From Paenibacillus sp. FSL H7-0737 (lineage in GTDB: Bacteria; Bacillota; Bacilli; Paenibacillales; Paenibacillaceae): a stretch of DNA of 64,000 bases. The stretch spans positions 5,394,001-5,458,000 of the forward strand of contig NZ_CP009279.1 of the NCBI RefSeq assembly GCF_000758545.1, given 5' to 3'. Each line of letters opens with the position of its first letter. Position 1 is the stretch's first letter. Position numbers and translations under genes: made by a program. Shown piece after piece: positions 55,401 through 63,283 of the stretch. The notes under the pieces are model-generated. The model was not told where the DNA came from. It saw only the letters and a list, made by a program, of their open reading frames with translations, and searched no databases.

Positions 55401-55811
55401 GGACGTGAACTCGGCTATCAAGGTATTCCATATTTTTACCTAGACGGTCAAACGCCTGTGTCTCAGCGCGTAGATTTATGTAATCAATTTAATGAAGGAG
55501 AGCGGGATATTTTCCTGATCTCCTTAAAAGCTGGCGGAACCGGACTCAATTTAACAGGGGCAGACACTGTCATTCTATACGATCTATGGTGGAACCCTGC
55601 CGTCGAACAGCAAGCTGCAGATCGGGCTCACCGAATCGGACAGAAAAAAGTAGTTCAAGTCATTCGGCTCGTCACCCAAGGTACTGTGGAAGACAAAATG
55701 TATGAGCTACAACAGAAGAAAAGGAACTTGATCGATGAGGTAATTCAGCCAGGTCAGGAAGGGTTATCTACCCTTACAGAACAAGACATCCGAGAAATTC
55801 TGATGATCTAG
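52467..55811 (+). CDS. SWIM zinc-finger SNF2-family helicase
   Basis: 1114 residues. The N-terminal SWIM finger is TAECTCPAYTHGGPFCKHIA (CxC...CxH). A long variable region (about 120-600, SNF2-associated) is followed by the helicase core: motif I DDMGLGKTLQSIAF, motif II LILDEAQTIKN, motif III ALTGTPVENALEDLWS, and motifs V-VI SLKAGGTGLNLTGADTVILY and QQAADRAHRIGQKK. Bacterial SNF2 proteins of this type are double-stranded DNA translocases. Roles proposed include transcription and repair. Here it stands alone, before a strong terminator. The start ATG is preceded by AGGAAGGA. The call is secure at family level only. Confidence 0.95.
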   Translation: MGFSVTERVIKLLCGKSIFEKGLAYYQSGSVDIIDVEERNESIPDLPRSRYEALVQGGIGYEVMVVIDIDGDVTAECTCPAYTHGGPFCKHIAAVLISIDALETAGERPDRTGTSSHSTIEDTGVLTPRNVTDSTRDMGGRSRDQHLVSSLLGMFTNHKPRPSGTGAFIDNRIPLNVEFICKPFTYSYSTTMLGIEMKIGSKRLYVVHRIRGFLERVHRGETFEFSKHFVYDPAIHSFRKEDNIVLQKLIEIVLNEKMYRDNITNYSPYGGSLGGDRLLAIPPFFWETLQPALSEVPSVYLQQEEVLYEGIHMPNEAPPLSFAFEQAEGEGYHLDIQGLEQISVLEDYGLVLSEGKLLKLTAQECMRLSEMKKMLESSRRDGIDIAPEQMEPFMDKVIPGLKKLGNVHIADSIADRIVQHKLIARLYLDRVRDRLLAGLEFQYGDIIINPLDEKAHVRGTDLILIRDGEGEARILELMEHESFAKTEGGYIMTDEDGEYDFLYHTIPLLEPLLTVYATTAVKERLFTGTTPPKVSISWNEKTDWLDFKFDMGGIPESEIVMVLKSLQDKRKYYRLPEGALLPLESEELQEIITFMNEMGIREGEIKGVQFSLPVVRGLHLTSSDSQSDSVKLSRSFKRLLANMHNPENLDFPIPDSLAPVLRDYQQYGFQWLKTLAHYRFGGILADDMGLGKTLQSIAFLLSELPDIRQSGLPALIVAPASLTYNWHNELKKFTPEIKAVIADGSLTERGRILKNAAKADVIITSYPLLRRDVQLYAKKSFHTLILDEAQTIKNHTTQTAQAVMALQARHRFALTGTPVENALEDLWSIFGTVFPGLFPGKKAFHDLPRETIAKRARPFLLRRLKSDVLKELPEKIESLQACELFPEQKKLYVAYLARLKKEALKHLTQDSFGNNNRIKILAGLTRLRQLCCHPALFVDGYEGSSAKFEQLFEIIEECRSSGKRMLVFSQFTEMLGLIGRELGYQGIPYFYLDGQTPVSQRVDLCNQFNEGERDIFLISLKAGGTGLNLTGADTVILYDLWWNPAVEQQAADRAHRIGQKKVVQVIRLVTQGTVEDKMYELQQKKRNLIDEVIQPGQEGLSTLTEQDIREILMI

Positions 55812-55830
55812 GTGTAATGATGTTTGGAGA

Positions 55831-55877
55831 AAAATAGGGATATCCTTCAGCCAAATGGCTTTTGGGATATCCCTTTT
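55831..55877. terminator. Bidirectional intrinsic terminator
   Basis: AGGGATATCC and GGGATATCCCT pair around an inner AGCCAAATGGCT hairpin, with A and T runs on the two sides. It ends both the SNF2 transcript and the convergent collagen-like gene. Confidence 0.9.
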
Positions 55878-55891
55878 TCAAATTCATCGTA

Positions 55892-57421
55892 TTAAGTGAT
55901 TGTAACTCCTGCACTAGCGTATCCAGCAATGGTTGTCGCAACGTCGACTCCGGCCGTTACTGTTGAAGTGAAGACCAACAGCAACCGCTCTCCAGTGGTT
56001 ACAGGAATGCTCAAGCCTGTAGTAATACCACTGCTAATTGTGCCAAGTGAAAGGACACCTGTAAATGGAGGATTTAATGTGACTACAGCACCAGGGACTG
56101 CAGCAAAGGTATTGTTAGGTGTAGAAGAACTGAATAATTGAGCAGTGATTGTTACTGTAGAACCTAATAAACTAAGCGCTGCTGTTGTGCTGAAATAGGC
56201 CGCCAAAGAGGTAATTGTTCCGGTGCGTGGAACTGAGAATGCAAAGTTCAGCAAGGTTCCAGCCGCTCCGGTGAGATCTATCGTACCGCCAGCAGCACTA
56301 ATATTCGTCGCACTACTTCCGAATCCTACGATACTTGAAGTATTCAGCAAGCCTCCTAATACAGTTGTCATAGCTACAGGAAGACCAGAAGCATAAGGAA
56401 TGATTGCACCTGAACCAGCAGGTCCCGTTGCTCCGGTTGTTCCTGTCACTCCAGTCGCTCCAGTTGCGCCTCCACTTCCCGTTGCTCCAGTTACACCTGC
56501 GCTTCCTGTTGCTCCAGTTACACCTGCGCTTCCTGTCGCTCCTGTTGCACCTGCGCTTCCTGTCGCTCCTGTTGCACCTGCACTTCCTGTTGCTCCAGTC
56601 ACGCCTGCACTTCCTGTTGCTCCAGTTACACCTGCGCTTCCTGTCGCTCCTGTTACACCTGCGCTTCCCGTTGCTCCTGTTGCACCTGCACTTCCCGTTG
56701 CTCCTGTTACACCTGCGCTTCCTGTTGCTCCAGTTACACCTGCGCTTCCTGTCGCTCCTGTTACACCTGCGCTTCCCGTTGCTCCGGTAACTCCTGCGCT
56801 TCCTGTCGCTCCTGTTGCACCTGCACTTCCTGTTGCTCCTGTTACACCTGCGCTTCCTGTCGCTCCTGTTGCACCTGCACTTCCCGTTGCTCCTGTTGCA
56901 CCTGCGCTTCCCGTTGCTCCTGTTGCACCTGCGCTTCCCGTTGCTCCTGTTGCACCTGCGCTTCCCGTTGCTCCTGTTGCACCTGTACTTCCTGTCGCTC
57001 CGGTATCTCCGGTGGCTCCGGTGGCTCCAGTGGCTCCGGTGGCTCCAGTGGCTCCTGAATAACCTATATTTTCACCATACAATTCAGAGTAGACAAGCCG
57101 ATGAGCAGTCACTAATTGACCTGTGCTGCTTTTTCCCCAAACTGAGACTTGAATTGGATCGTCTATCAAAGTTGGTGTTGTAAATGAAAATTCGAATGAA
57201 TCAAAATTTGCATAATAATCATTTGTTAGTACTTCATTAGGTCCCACAGTATGAAGTTCACTAACATATAGTGTTCTTGTACCGTTCATATAATATCCTT
57301 CGACTTGAATCAACGACGCAGTGACATCACTCTGATTAACAAGTTTAATAGTAACAAGCTGAGTGGGTCTTTCACCGCTTACCAGATTGTTTTCTATAGG
57401 TCCAGTAGATAAATAACTCAA
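55892..57421 (-). CDS. Collagen-like protein with BclB-type C-terminal domain
   Basis: 509 residues from the TTG start. An N-terminal domain of about 120 residues (SYLSTGPIENNLVSGERPTQ...VWGKSSTGQLVTAHRLVYSE) is followed by about 71 uninterrupted Gly-X-Y triplets, mostly GAT, GSA and GVT. The C-terminal domain (IIPYASGLPVAMTTVLGGLL ... TIAGYASAGVTIT) matches the exosporium BclB-related C-terminus. The frame extends 13 codons further upstream, but AAAGGAG lies just before the TTG, and its product begins exactly like the paralogue at 60448. Proteins of this type coat spores. Thr-rich triplets are likely glycosylated in homologues. It has its own upstream region sharing an element with the neighbouring unit. 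Confidence 0.9.
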   Translation of the reverse strand: MSYLSTGPIENNLVSGERPTQLVTIKLVNQSDVTASLIQVEGYYMNGTRTLYVSELHTVGPNEVLTNDYYANFDSFEFSFTTPTLIDDPIQVSVWGKSSTGQLVTAHRLVYSELYGENIGYSGATGATGATGATGATGDTGATGSTGATGATGSAGATGATGSAGATGATGSAGATGATGSAGATGATGSAGVTGATGSAGATGATGSAGVTGATGSAGVTGATGSAGVTGATGSAGVTGATGSAGATGATGSAGVTGATGSAGVTGATGSAGVTGATGSAGATGATGSAGATGATGSAGVTGATGSAGVTGATGSGGATGATGVTGTTGATGPAGSGAIIPYASGLPVAMTTVLGGLLNTSSIVGFGSSATNISAAGGTIDLTGAAGTLLNFAFSVPRTGTITSLAAYFSTTAALSLLGSTVTITAQLFSSSTPNNTFAAVPGAVVTLNPPFTGVLSLGTISSGITTGLSIPVTTGERLLLVFTSTVTAGVDVATTIAGYASAGVTIT

Positions 57422-57564
57422 GTTATCAACTCCTTTTATTTTTAAATAGATTGCCTGCAAAAAATTCTAAATAGTAGTGTTACTATAATCATTCCTCCGA
57501 TCTACTCTAAATTCGCTAACAATGAGCCTATTATATTTTTCAGTTGGAAATTTTCGGCTCTTAA

Positions 57565-57600
57565 TAGTAATATTCTTTTCTCTTTTTAATGTGTGGACAT
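57565..57600 (-). promoter_or_regulatory. Conserved upstream element, copy 1
   Basis: On the minus strand ATGTCCACACATTAA is followed after 9 nt by AGAATATTACTA. The same two blocks, 10 nt apart, occur upstream of the small paralogue (60909-60945). It lies about 145 nt before the TTG start. It may be a sporulation promoter or regulator site. It does not match sigma-A. Confidence 0.6.
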
Positions 57601-57723
57601 CTATCAAAAGCTACTACTATACATATTGAGTGCTATTGGAAAAATCTATAAATCTATCAATATTCAATAGTTTGTAACTCTTAGGAGCATTATTCCCTTC
57701 TGCCCAAAACTTGTCCCGTTAAC

Positions 57724-57779
57724 AAAATAGAGGATAGCTCAGGAAGCCATCCTTACGGCTACTGAGCATCCTCTATTTT
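57724..57779. terminator. Bidirectional intrinsic terminator
   Basis: AAAATAGAGGAT and ATCCTCTATTTT are exact complements and are extended by GCTCAG/CTGAGC (one base bulge). The T-run is on the minus-strand side after the large collagen-like gene. It ends the two-gene unit above. Confidence 0.9.
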
Positions 57780-57802
57780 CACAATCAAACTCAGAGATAA
57801 AT

Positions 57803-60448
57803 TTACGTCAATTCATGAACAGACCAAACTATACCCGAAGTATTGGCACCGCCCAGATTCAAAGGAACCGTCAAGCCATTAGAAACATAGAACAAACCAA
57901 TAACATCACCTGCTGTTAGTGCAAATTCTCCAACCAGCGTTACAGTCCCACTTCCCAAAATAGCTCTCAAATCTAGAATAAGCGCAACATTCACATCCAA
58001 CACAGGGAATAATCCACTTACCAGATTTGTTGAAGTAGGAGAAGTTCTCTGAACTACGAAAGCTGGATTAACCCCACTACCAAGACTAATTGAGATTGAG
58101 GCAGTTGTGGAATAGTTAATGGTCGCTTCAATAGAATATCTACCCGTTGTCGGAACTGTATAATTACCCGTAACAGGGTTAAAGGAAGGATCAGAATAGA
58201 AAGGAGAAGCCACAGACCATCCAGTCAGTTGGGAAGAAGTAGAAACTGACAAAGCTGATAGGAACGCTGAGAATCCCTCAGCTTGAATATTCGGCCCTGT
58301 TGCTCCAGTCACTCCAGTTATTCCTGTTACTCCCGTTACACCAGTCGCTCCGGTTGCTCCCGTTGCTCCAGTCACACCTGCCGCTCCGGTTGCTCCAGTC
58401 ACTCCAGCTGCTCCAGTTGCTCCCGTTGCTCCTGTCACTCCGTCGGCTCCCGTTGCTCCAGTCACACCTGCCGCTCCTGTTGCTCCAGTCACACCTGCCG
58501 CTCCTGTTGCTCCAGTTACACCTGCCACTCCTGTTGCTCCTGTTACACCTGCCGCTCCCGTTGCTCCAGTCACACCTGCCGCTCCTGTTGCTCCAGTTAC
58601 ACCTGCCACTCCTGTTGCTCCTGTTACACCTGCCGCTCCCGTTGCCCCAGTCGCTCCAACTGCCCCCGTTGCTCCAGTCACTCCGTCCGCTCCCGTTGCT
58701 CCAGTCGCTCCAGTTGCCCCTGTTGCTCCAATCACTCCGTCCGCTCCCGTTGCTCCAGTCGCTCCAGCTGCTCCCGTTGCTCCAGTCGCTCCAGCTGCTC
58801 CAGTCGCTCCAGCTGCTCCAGTCGCTCCAGCTGCTCCCGTTGCTCCAGTCACTCCGTCCGCTCCTGTTGCTCCAGTCACACCTGCCGCTCCTGTTGCTCC
58901 AGTCACCCCGTCGGCTCCCGTTGCTCCAGTCGCTCCAACTGCTCCCGTTGCTCCGGTCACTCCATCGGCTCCTGTTGCTCCGGTCACACCTGCCGCTCCT
59001 GTTGCTCCAGTCACACCTGCCGCTCCTGTTGCTCCAGTTACACCTGCCGCTCCCGTCGCTCCAGTCACCCCGTCGGCTCCTGTTGCACCAGTCGCTCCAG
59101 TCACCCCGTCGGCTCCTGTTGCACCAGTCGCTCCAACTGCTCCCGTTGCCCCTGTCACTCCAGCTGCCCCTGTTGCTCCAGTCACTCCGTCGGCTCCCGT
59201 TGCTCCAGTTACACCTGCCGCTCCAGTTGCTCCAGTCACTCCAGCTGCTCCCGTTGCCCCAGTCACTCCAGCTGCCCCTGTTGCTCCAGTCACTCCGTCG
59301 GCTCCCGTTGCTCCAGTTACACCTGCCGCTCCTGTTGCTCCAGTCACTCCAGCTGCCCCTGTTGCTCCAGTGGCTCCATCCGCTCCCGTTGCTCCAGTTA
59401 CACCTGCCGCTCCTGTTGCTCCAGTCACTCCAGTTGCCCCAGTCACTCCAGTTACACCTGCCGCTCCTGTTGCTCCAGTCACTCCATCTGCTCCCGTTGC
59501 TCCAGTCACTCCGTCCGCTCCTGTTGCTCCGGTCACTCCATCCGCTCCAGTCGCTCCGTCTGCCCCTGTTGCTCCTGTCGCTCCAACTGCTCCCGTTGCT
59601 CCAGTCACTCCATCTGCTCCAGTTGCTCCTGTTGCTCCAGTCACTCCATCTGCTCCCGTTGCTCCAGTCACTCCGTCCGCTCCTGTTGCTCCAGTCACTC
59701 CATCCGCTCCCGTTGCTCCAGTCACTCCATCCGCTCCCGTTGCTCCAGTCACTCCATCCGCTCCCGTTGCTCCAGCCACTCCATCCGCTCCCGTTGCTCC
59801 GGTCACTCCGTCGGCTCCCGTTGCACCAGTCGCTCCGGTCACTCCGTCGGCTCCCGTTGCACCAGTCGCTCCGGTCACTCCGTCGGCTCCCGTTGCACCA
59901 GTCGCTCCAGCTGCTCCAGTCGCTCCGTCTGCCCCTGTTGCTCCAGTCGCTCCATCTGCTCCCGTTGCTCCAGCTGCTCCTGTTGCTCCTGTTGCCCCTG
60001 TCACTCCATCTGCTCCTGTTGCTCCAGTCACTCCGTCCGCTCCCGTTGCTCCTGTCGCTCCTCCGGCTGCCCCTGTCGCACCAGTTGCCCCTACCGTTGC
60101 TCCAAGTAATTCAGCATGGACAAGTCGGTGAGCAGTCACAATTTGACCTACACTATTTTTTCCCCAGACTGAAATTTGAATAGGATCATCTACCAGGCTT
60201 AAAGTCGTAAAAATAAATTCAAACGCATCAAAATCTGCATAATAGTCCTTTGTTATAACTTGATCAGGCATAACGTTAACAAGCTCACTAACATATAAAG
60301 TTCTTGTCCCATCCATATAATATCCTTGGACGAGAACTGTAGAAGAAACAACATCGCTTCGGTTATCGATTTTGATCGTAACATGTTGAGTAGGTCGTAT
60401 ACCTCCCACCATGGTATTATCTATCGGCCCGGTAGATAAATAACTCAA
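57803..60448 (-). CDS. Large collagen-like protein with C1q/TNF-like C-terminal domain
   Basis: 881 residues from a TTG start behind AAAGGAGTG. The N-terminal domain (SYLSTGPIDNTMVGGIRPTQ...GKNSVGQIVTAHRLVHAELL) is homologous to those of the two neighbours. Residues about 120-720 are some 200 Gly-X-Y triplets dominated by GAT, GAD, GAA and GVT, with one Gly-Gly interruption near the start (GAAGGATG). The C-terminal domain (FSAFLSALSVSTSSQLTGWS ... GIVWSVHELT) has the pattern of C1q/TNF-like or BclA-type trimerising domains, with the NPVTGNYTVPTTGRYSIEAT strand pair. It would form a trimeric filament on the spore surface. It is 14 bp from the small gene, and one transcript is likely. Confidence 0.9.
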   Translation of the reverse strand: MSYLSTGPIDNTMVGGIRPTQHVTIKIDNRSDVVSSTVLVQGYYMDGTRTLYVSELVNVMPDQVITKDYYADFDAFEFIFTTLSLVDDPIQISVWGKNSVGQIVTAHRLVHAELLGATVGATGATGAAGGATGATGADGVTGATGADGVTGATGATGAAGATGADGATGATGADGATGAAGATGATGADGVTGATGATGADGVTGATGATGADGVTGATGADGVAGATGADGVTGATGADGVTGATGADGVTGATGADGVTGATGADGVTGATGATGADGVTGATGAVGATGATGADGATGADGVTGATGADGVTGATGADGVTGATGAAGVTGVTGATGVTGATGAAGVTGATGADGATGATGAAGVTGATGAAGVTGATGADGVTGATGAAGVTGATGAAGVTGATGAAGVTGATGADGVTGATGAAGVTGATGAVGATGATGADGVTGATGATGADGVTGATGAAGVTGATGAAGVTGATGAAGVTGATGADGVTGATGAVGATGATGADGVTGATGAAGVTGATGADGVTGATGAAGATGAAGATGAAGATGATGAAGATGATGADGVIGATGATGATGATGADGVTGATGAVGATGATGAAGVTGATGVAGVTGATGAAGVTGATGAAGVTGATGVAGVTGATGAAGVTGATGAAGVTGATGADGVTGATGATGAAGVTGATGAAGVTGATGATGATGVTGVTGITGVTGATGPNIQAEGFSAFLSALSVSTSSQLTGWSVASPFYSDPSFNPVTGNYTVPTTGRYSIEATINYSTTASISISLGSGVNPAFVVQRTSPTSTNLVSGLFPVLDVNVALILDLRAILGSGTVTLVGEFALTAGDVIGLFYVSNGLTVPLNLGGANTSGIVWSVHELT

Positions 60449-60462
60449 TTTTCAACACTCCT

Positions 60463-60822
60463 TTAGATTATTGCTGTATGTTTTTCCCACGCTACTATAC
60501 GATGAGAATCTACCATTTCTCCCGAAGCCTGTTTTCCCCAGACTGAGATCCCTATCTCTGCTTCAACTTCTTCTAATGTTACAAACTCAAATTCAAATGC
60601 GTCTAAATCAGCAAAATAGTTCCTAGTTAGAACTTGGTTAGGTGCGAGACTTACCATTTCATTCACATACATCGTTCTTGATCCATTTAGTAAGAAGCCT
60701 TGAATGACAAGATTATAAGAATTAAGAGAATCACGATTAACTACTTTTACCGTTACTATTTGCGTCTGTCTGATCCCCAGAATTGGACTATTATCTATAG
60801 GTCCAGTTGAAAATAAAACCAT
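60463..60822 (-). CDS. Small protein: standalone copy of the collagen-like proteins' N-terminal domain
   Basis: 119 residues. It aligns along its whole length with the N-terminal domains of the two collagen-like proteins: STGPIDNSPILGIRQTQIVT, NGSRTMYVNEMVSLAPNQVL, YFADLDAFEFEFVTLEE, ISVWGKQASGEMVDSHRIV. There is no signal peptide and no collagen tail. A strong GGGAGGAG ribosome site precedes the ATG. It is first in the two-gene unit with the large collagen-like gene. The domain may be an attachment or assembly module of the spore surface, with this version acting as base or cap. I do not recognise a named family, so the function is open. Confidence 0.88.
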   Translation of the reverse strand: MVLFSTGPIDNSPILGIRQTQIVTVKVVNRDSLNSYNLVIQGFLLNGSRTMYVNEMVSLAPNQVLTRNYFADLDAFEFEFVTLEEVEAEIGISVWGKQASGEMVDSHRIVAWEKHTAII

Positions 60823-60908
60823 CTTTATTCACTCCTCCCTTCCACCAGCAGTTTGAAAGATTAAAAACTACAACACTAGTAACATGGTTCATAACTAATA
60901 GCTCTATA

Positions 60909-60945
60909 TAGTAATATTCTGTATTTAAAATTAATGTGTGGACAT
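60909..60945 (-). promoter_or_regulatory. Conserved upstream element, copy 2
   Basis: On the minus strand ATGTCCACACATTAA is followed after 10 nt by AGAATATTACTA, the same two blocks as at 57565-57600. Here it lies about 87 nt before the ATG of the small protein. The match of both blocks in otherwise dissimilar flanks suggests function. Confidence 0.65.
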
Positions 60946-61065
60946 TTAAGCAAAGGAATTGCCACCCGAAAAAAAAAGACAACCTTCTATTCTTTGAATT
61001 TGTAATCTACTAATCGGACAATCTAAAACTCAAGCATCTTCTAGACTTTACTGATTAACACCCTA

Positions 61066-61093
61066 TTGCTTTTTTCGAAATATTCGTTATACT
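61066..61093 (+). promoter_or_regulatory. Promoter of the T-box/argS transcript
   Basis: TTGCTT (-35) and TATACT (-10) are 16 bp apart. Transcription would begin just before the T-box stem I. Confidence 0.7.
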
Positions 61094-61109
61094 GATAAAA
61101 ATTATTCAA

Positions 61110-61340
61110 GCATCGATGAGCGGGAGAGTAGTTAACGTGTTCTAGTCCACAGCGAGCCGGGTAAGTGCAAGCCGGTACAGATCACCTAATGAAGCGCACC
61201 CGTGAGATGGACTTCTGAACCTAAGTAGGAAGTCCCGGCTAAAGACCGTTATCCTGTAAGGTGGCTAAACATCTGTTTAGCAACGAGAGTGGTACCGCGA
61301 GCGCTAAAGCTCTCGTCTCTTTTGAGACGAGGGCTTTTTT
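61110..61340 (+). promoter_or_regulatory. T-box riboswitch controlling argS
   Basis: A T-box leader. The conserved T-box GAGAGTGGTACCGCG is at 61285-61299 and would pair with uncharged tRNA 3' end. Stem I begins near GAGCGGGAGAGTAG and closes with CACCCG. Stem III is GGACTTC/GAAGTCC near 61211-61238. A terminator (AGCTCTCGTCTC with GAGACGAGGGCT, then TTTTTT) spans 61308-61340. The likely specifier is CGC (Arg) at 61196-61198, after TGAAG and before A. AGA in GTGAGATGG is an alternative I consider less likely. Low charging of tRNA-Arg would allow read-through into argS. Confidence 0.92.
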
Positions 61341-61363
61341 GTGTTTTCAAAGGAGGGTATAAA

Positions 61364-63229
61364 ATGTTAAGTCAAATCATCAAACACAGCATTGAACAAA
61401 GTGTAAAAAAAGTATTCCACACCTTAGAAGTTGCCTACCCAAACGATGTTGCAATTCTGATCGAACAGCCAGCTAATCTAGAGCATGGTGATTATTCCTG
61501 CAATATTGCTATGCAGCTAGCCAAACTCCTGCGTAAATCCCCTCTCGTCATAGCAGAATTAGTAAAAGCAGAAATTAAATTACAAGAGAGGTACACGGGT
61601 CTTTTACAAAAAGTCGAAGTAGCTGCTCCTGGATTTATTAATTTGTATATGAATTGGCAGGTGTGGGCTAAACATTCCTTTAATCTGCCTAACAGCACAA
61701 GGGAAAAGGTCATCATAGAGCACACTTCAATCAATCCAAATAAAGCTGCTCATGTAGGTCATCTGAGAAACGCTTGCATCGGTGATGCGCTGGTCAGAAT
61801 CATGAAAAGAACCGGACATAACGTAGAGGTCCATAACTACGTGGATGATCTGGGCAACCAGCTGGCAGATACAGTCGTTGGTTTATTAAATGTACCTTTA
61901 GAAGGGGAACATCAACGCTTCGGTGATTATTGCTGGGATCTATATGCCAAAGTGAACAAAGAATATGCACGGAATCCAGAGATCACTCACAAGCGCACGG
62001 ATATGCTGCATGCCCTTGAACAGGGTGATGGTAATGAGGCGTGGCTGGGCAACTTAGTCGCTGAACGTATTGTGAGAGAACATGTAGCGGAAATGAAGCG
62101 TTTTGGTATTCACTATGACCTGCTGGTGTGGGAGAGCAATATTTTAAAAGAGGGATTCTGGACAGCCGCATCTGAGCGATTGAAGCAAACGGCAGTTTTT
62201 GTACAGGAGACTGAGGGCAAGCTTGCGGGCTGCTGGGTGCTAAAGCAAGGGACAGAGGTTAGCAGTGGAGCGGAGTCAGAGGATCATCAGATGGATAAGG
62301 TGCTTGTGCGTTCGAATGGGATTTTGACATATACAGCCAAAGACATTGCTTATCATCTCTGGAAATTCGGTCTACTATCCAAAGATTTCACCTACAGTGA
62401 ATTCTCGTCTGGTTTATGGACCACAGGTTTAACTGGAACCCATGAGCCTTATGGACATGCCGACCGTGTTATTAACGTCATCGATTATAGACAGGAATAT
62501 CCGCAACAAATGGTTAAGCAGGCTTTAAGAGCACTAGGATATAACGAGCAGGCTGAGAAGCTCCATCATGTAAGTTATGGCGTTGTTTCTCTTAGTCCGG
62601 CCTCTGCTGCTGAACTGGGGATAGATACTTCAGAAGGAAAATCTTCTTATGCCATGTCCGGGCGCCAAGGAATCGGCGTTAAGGTGAGCGATTTAGTAAA
62701 GCTTATGGAACAGAACATAGAACATTCGCGCTCTGATAAAGAGGGTCTTTCCAGCCATATCATTGCAGTTGCTGCTATTCGTTATTATCTGCTGCGGTTT
62801 AACCTGGGAACGGAAATCGTGTTTGATTTCAAACAGGCTACCGAAATATCCGGTAATACCGGGGTTTATCTGATGTACACCTATGCCCGTGCCAGCAGTG
62901 TTTTGAGCAAATCTACAATCCCATTCAGCACAGATGCCTCAAAGCTTCAATTTCCACTCGAAATGGAAAAAGCAGAGCTCGCTTTGCTGAGACAGCTTAG
63001 CCTCTGGCAGGAGACATTGTATTCTGCCAGCATAGAATTGACGCCGAATATACTCTGCACATACGCGCATACCTTAGCCACACTTTTCAATAACTTCTAT
63101 TCTATATGTCCGATTTTAAAAGGTGCGGAGGCTACCATCGCGTTCCGCCTCTGGCTCACTTCGAGATTTAAGGACACTTTAGGTGAAGTGCTAGAGGTGC
63201 TTGGGTTACCGACACCGAGCCGTATGTAG
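61364..63229 (+). CDS. argS: Arginyl-tRNA synthetase
   Basis: 621 residues from the ATG at 61364 (AGGAGGG 6 nt upstream). It charges tRNA-Arg. The N-terminal tRNA-binding domain starts MLSQIIKHSIEQSVKKVFHT. The HIGH-type motif is in NPNKAAHVGHLRNACIGDAL. TYTAKDIAYHLWKFGL and the replacement for KMSKS (SSYAMSGRQGIGVKVSDLV) follow, then the helical anticodon-binding domain. The sequence is more divergent and longer than the common ArgS, so it could be a second, T-box-regulated synthetase or the sole one. That cannot be told here. An earlier in-frame start lies inside the T-box terminator and is rejected. Confidence 0.95.
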   Translation: MLSQIIKHSIEQSVKKVFHTLEVAYPNDVAILIEQPANLEHGDYSCNIAMQLAKLLRKSPLVIAELVKAEIKLQERYTGLLQKVEVAAPGFINLYMNWQVWAKHSFNLPNSTREKVIIEHTSINPNKAAHVGHLRNACIGDALVRIMKRTGHNVEVHNYVDDLGNQLADTVVGLLNVPLEGEHQRFGDYCWDLYAKVNKEYARNPEITHKRTDMLHALEQGDGNEAWLGNLVAERIVREHVAEMKRFGIHYDLLVWESNILKEGFWTAASERLKQTAVFVQETEGKLAGCWVLKQGTEVSSGAESEDHQMDKVLVRSNGILTYTAKDIAYHLWKFGLLSKDFTYSEFSSGLWTTGLTGTHEPYGHADRVINVIDYRQEYPQQMVKQALRALGYNEQAEKLHHVSYGVVSLSPASAAELGIDTSEGKSSYAMSGRQGIGVKVSDLVKLMEQNIEHSRSDKEGLSSHIIAVAAIRYYLLRFNLGTEIVFDFKQATEISGNTGVYLMYTYARASSVLSKSTIPFSTDASKLQFPLEMEKAELALLRQLSLWQETLYSASIELTPNILCTYAHTLATLFNNFYSICPILKGAEATIAFRLWLTSRFKDTLGEVLEVLGLPTPSRM

Positions 63230-63232
63230 TAC

Positions 63233-63277
63233 AAAAAGGGCAATCTCCACGCTTATCGCGGAGATTGCCCTTTTTTT
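63233..63277. terminator. Bidirectional intrinsic terminator
   Basis: AAAAAGGGCAATCTCC and GGAGATTGCCCTTTTTTT are exact complements with an 11-nt loop. It ends argS on the plus strand and the convergent GH94-like gene on the minus strand. Confidence 0.93.
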
Positions 63278-63283
63278 ATTATC

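Noticed and set aside
56400..57062. Plus-strand Pro/Ala/Val-rich frame opposite the BclB-like gene
   Set aside because: It is a mirror of the collagen triplets. No start signal, and low complexity throughout.
57586..57600. GerE-binding site in the shared element
   Set aside because: The block resembles the GerE consensus only loosely and lacks the TRGGY core.
58283..60183. Plus-strand frames of over 600 residues opposite the large collagen-like gene (Cys/Ser-rich and Leu/Pro-rich)
   Set aside because: They are antisense readings of the Gly-X-Y repeat, with the same three-residue periodicity, no ribosome site and no sensible composition. The minus strand has homologous end domains and a start.
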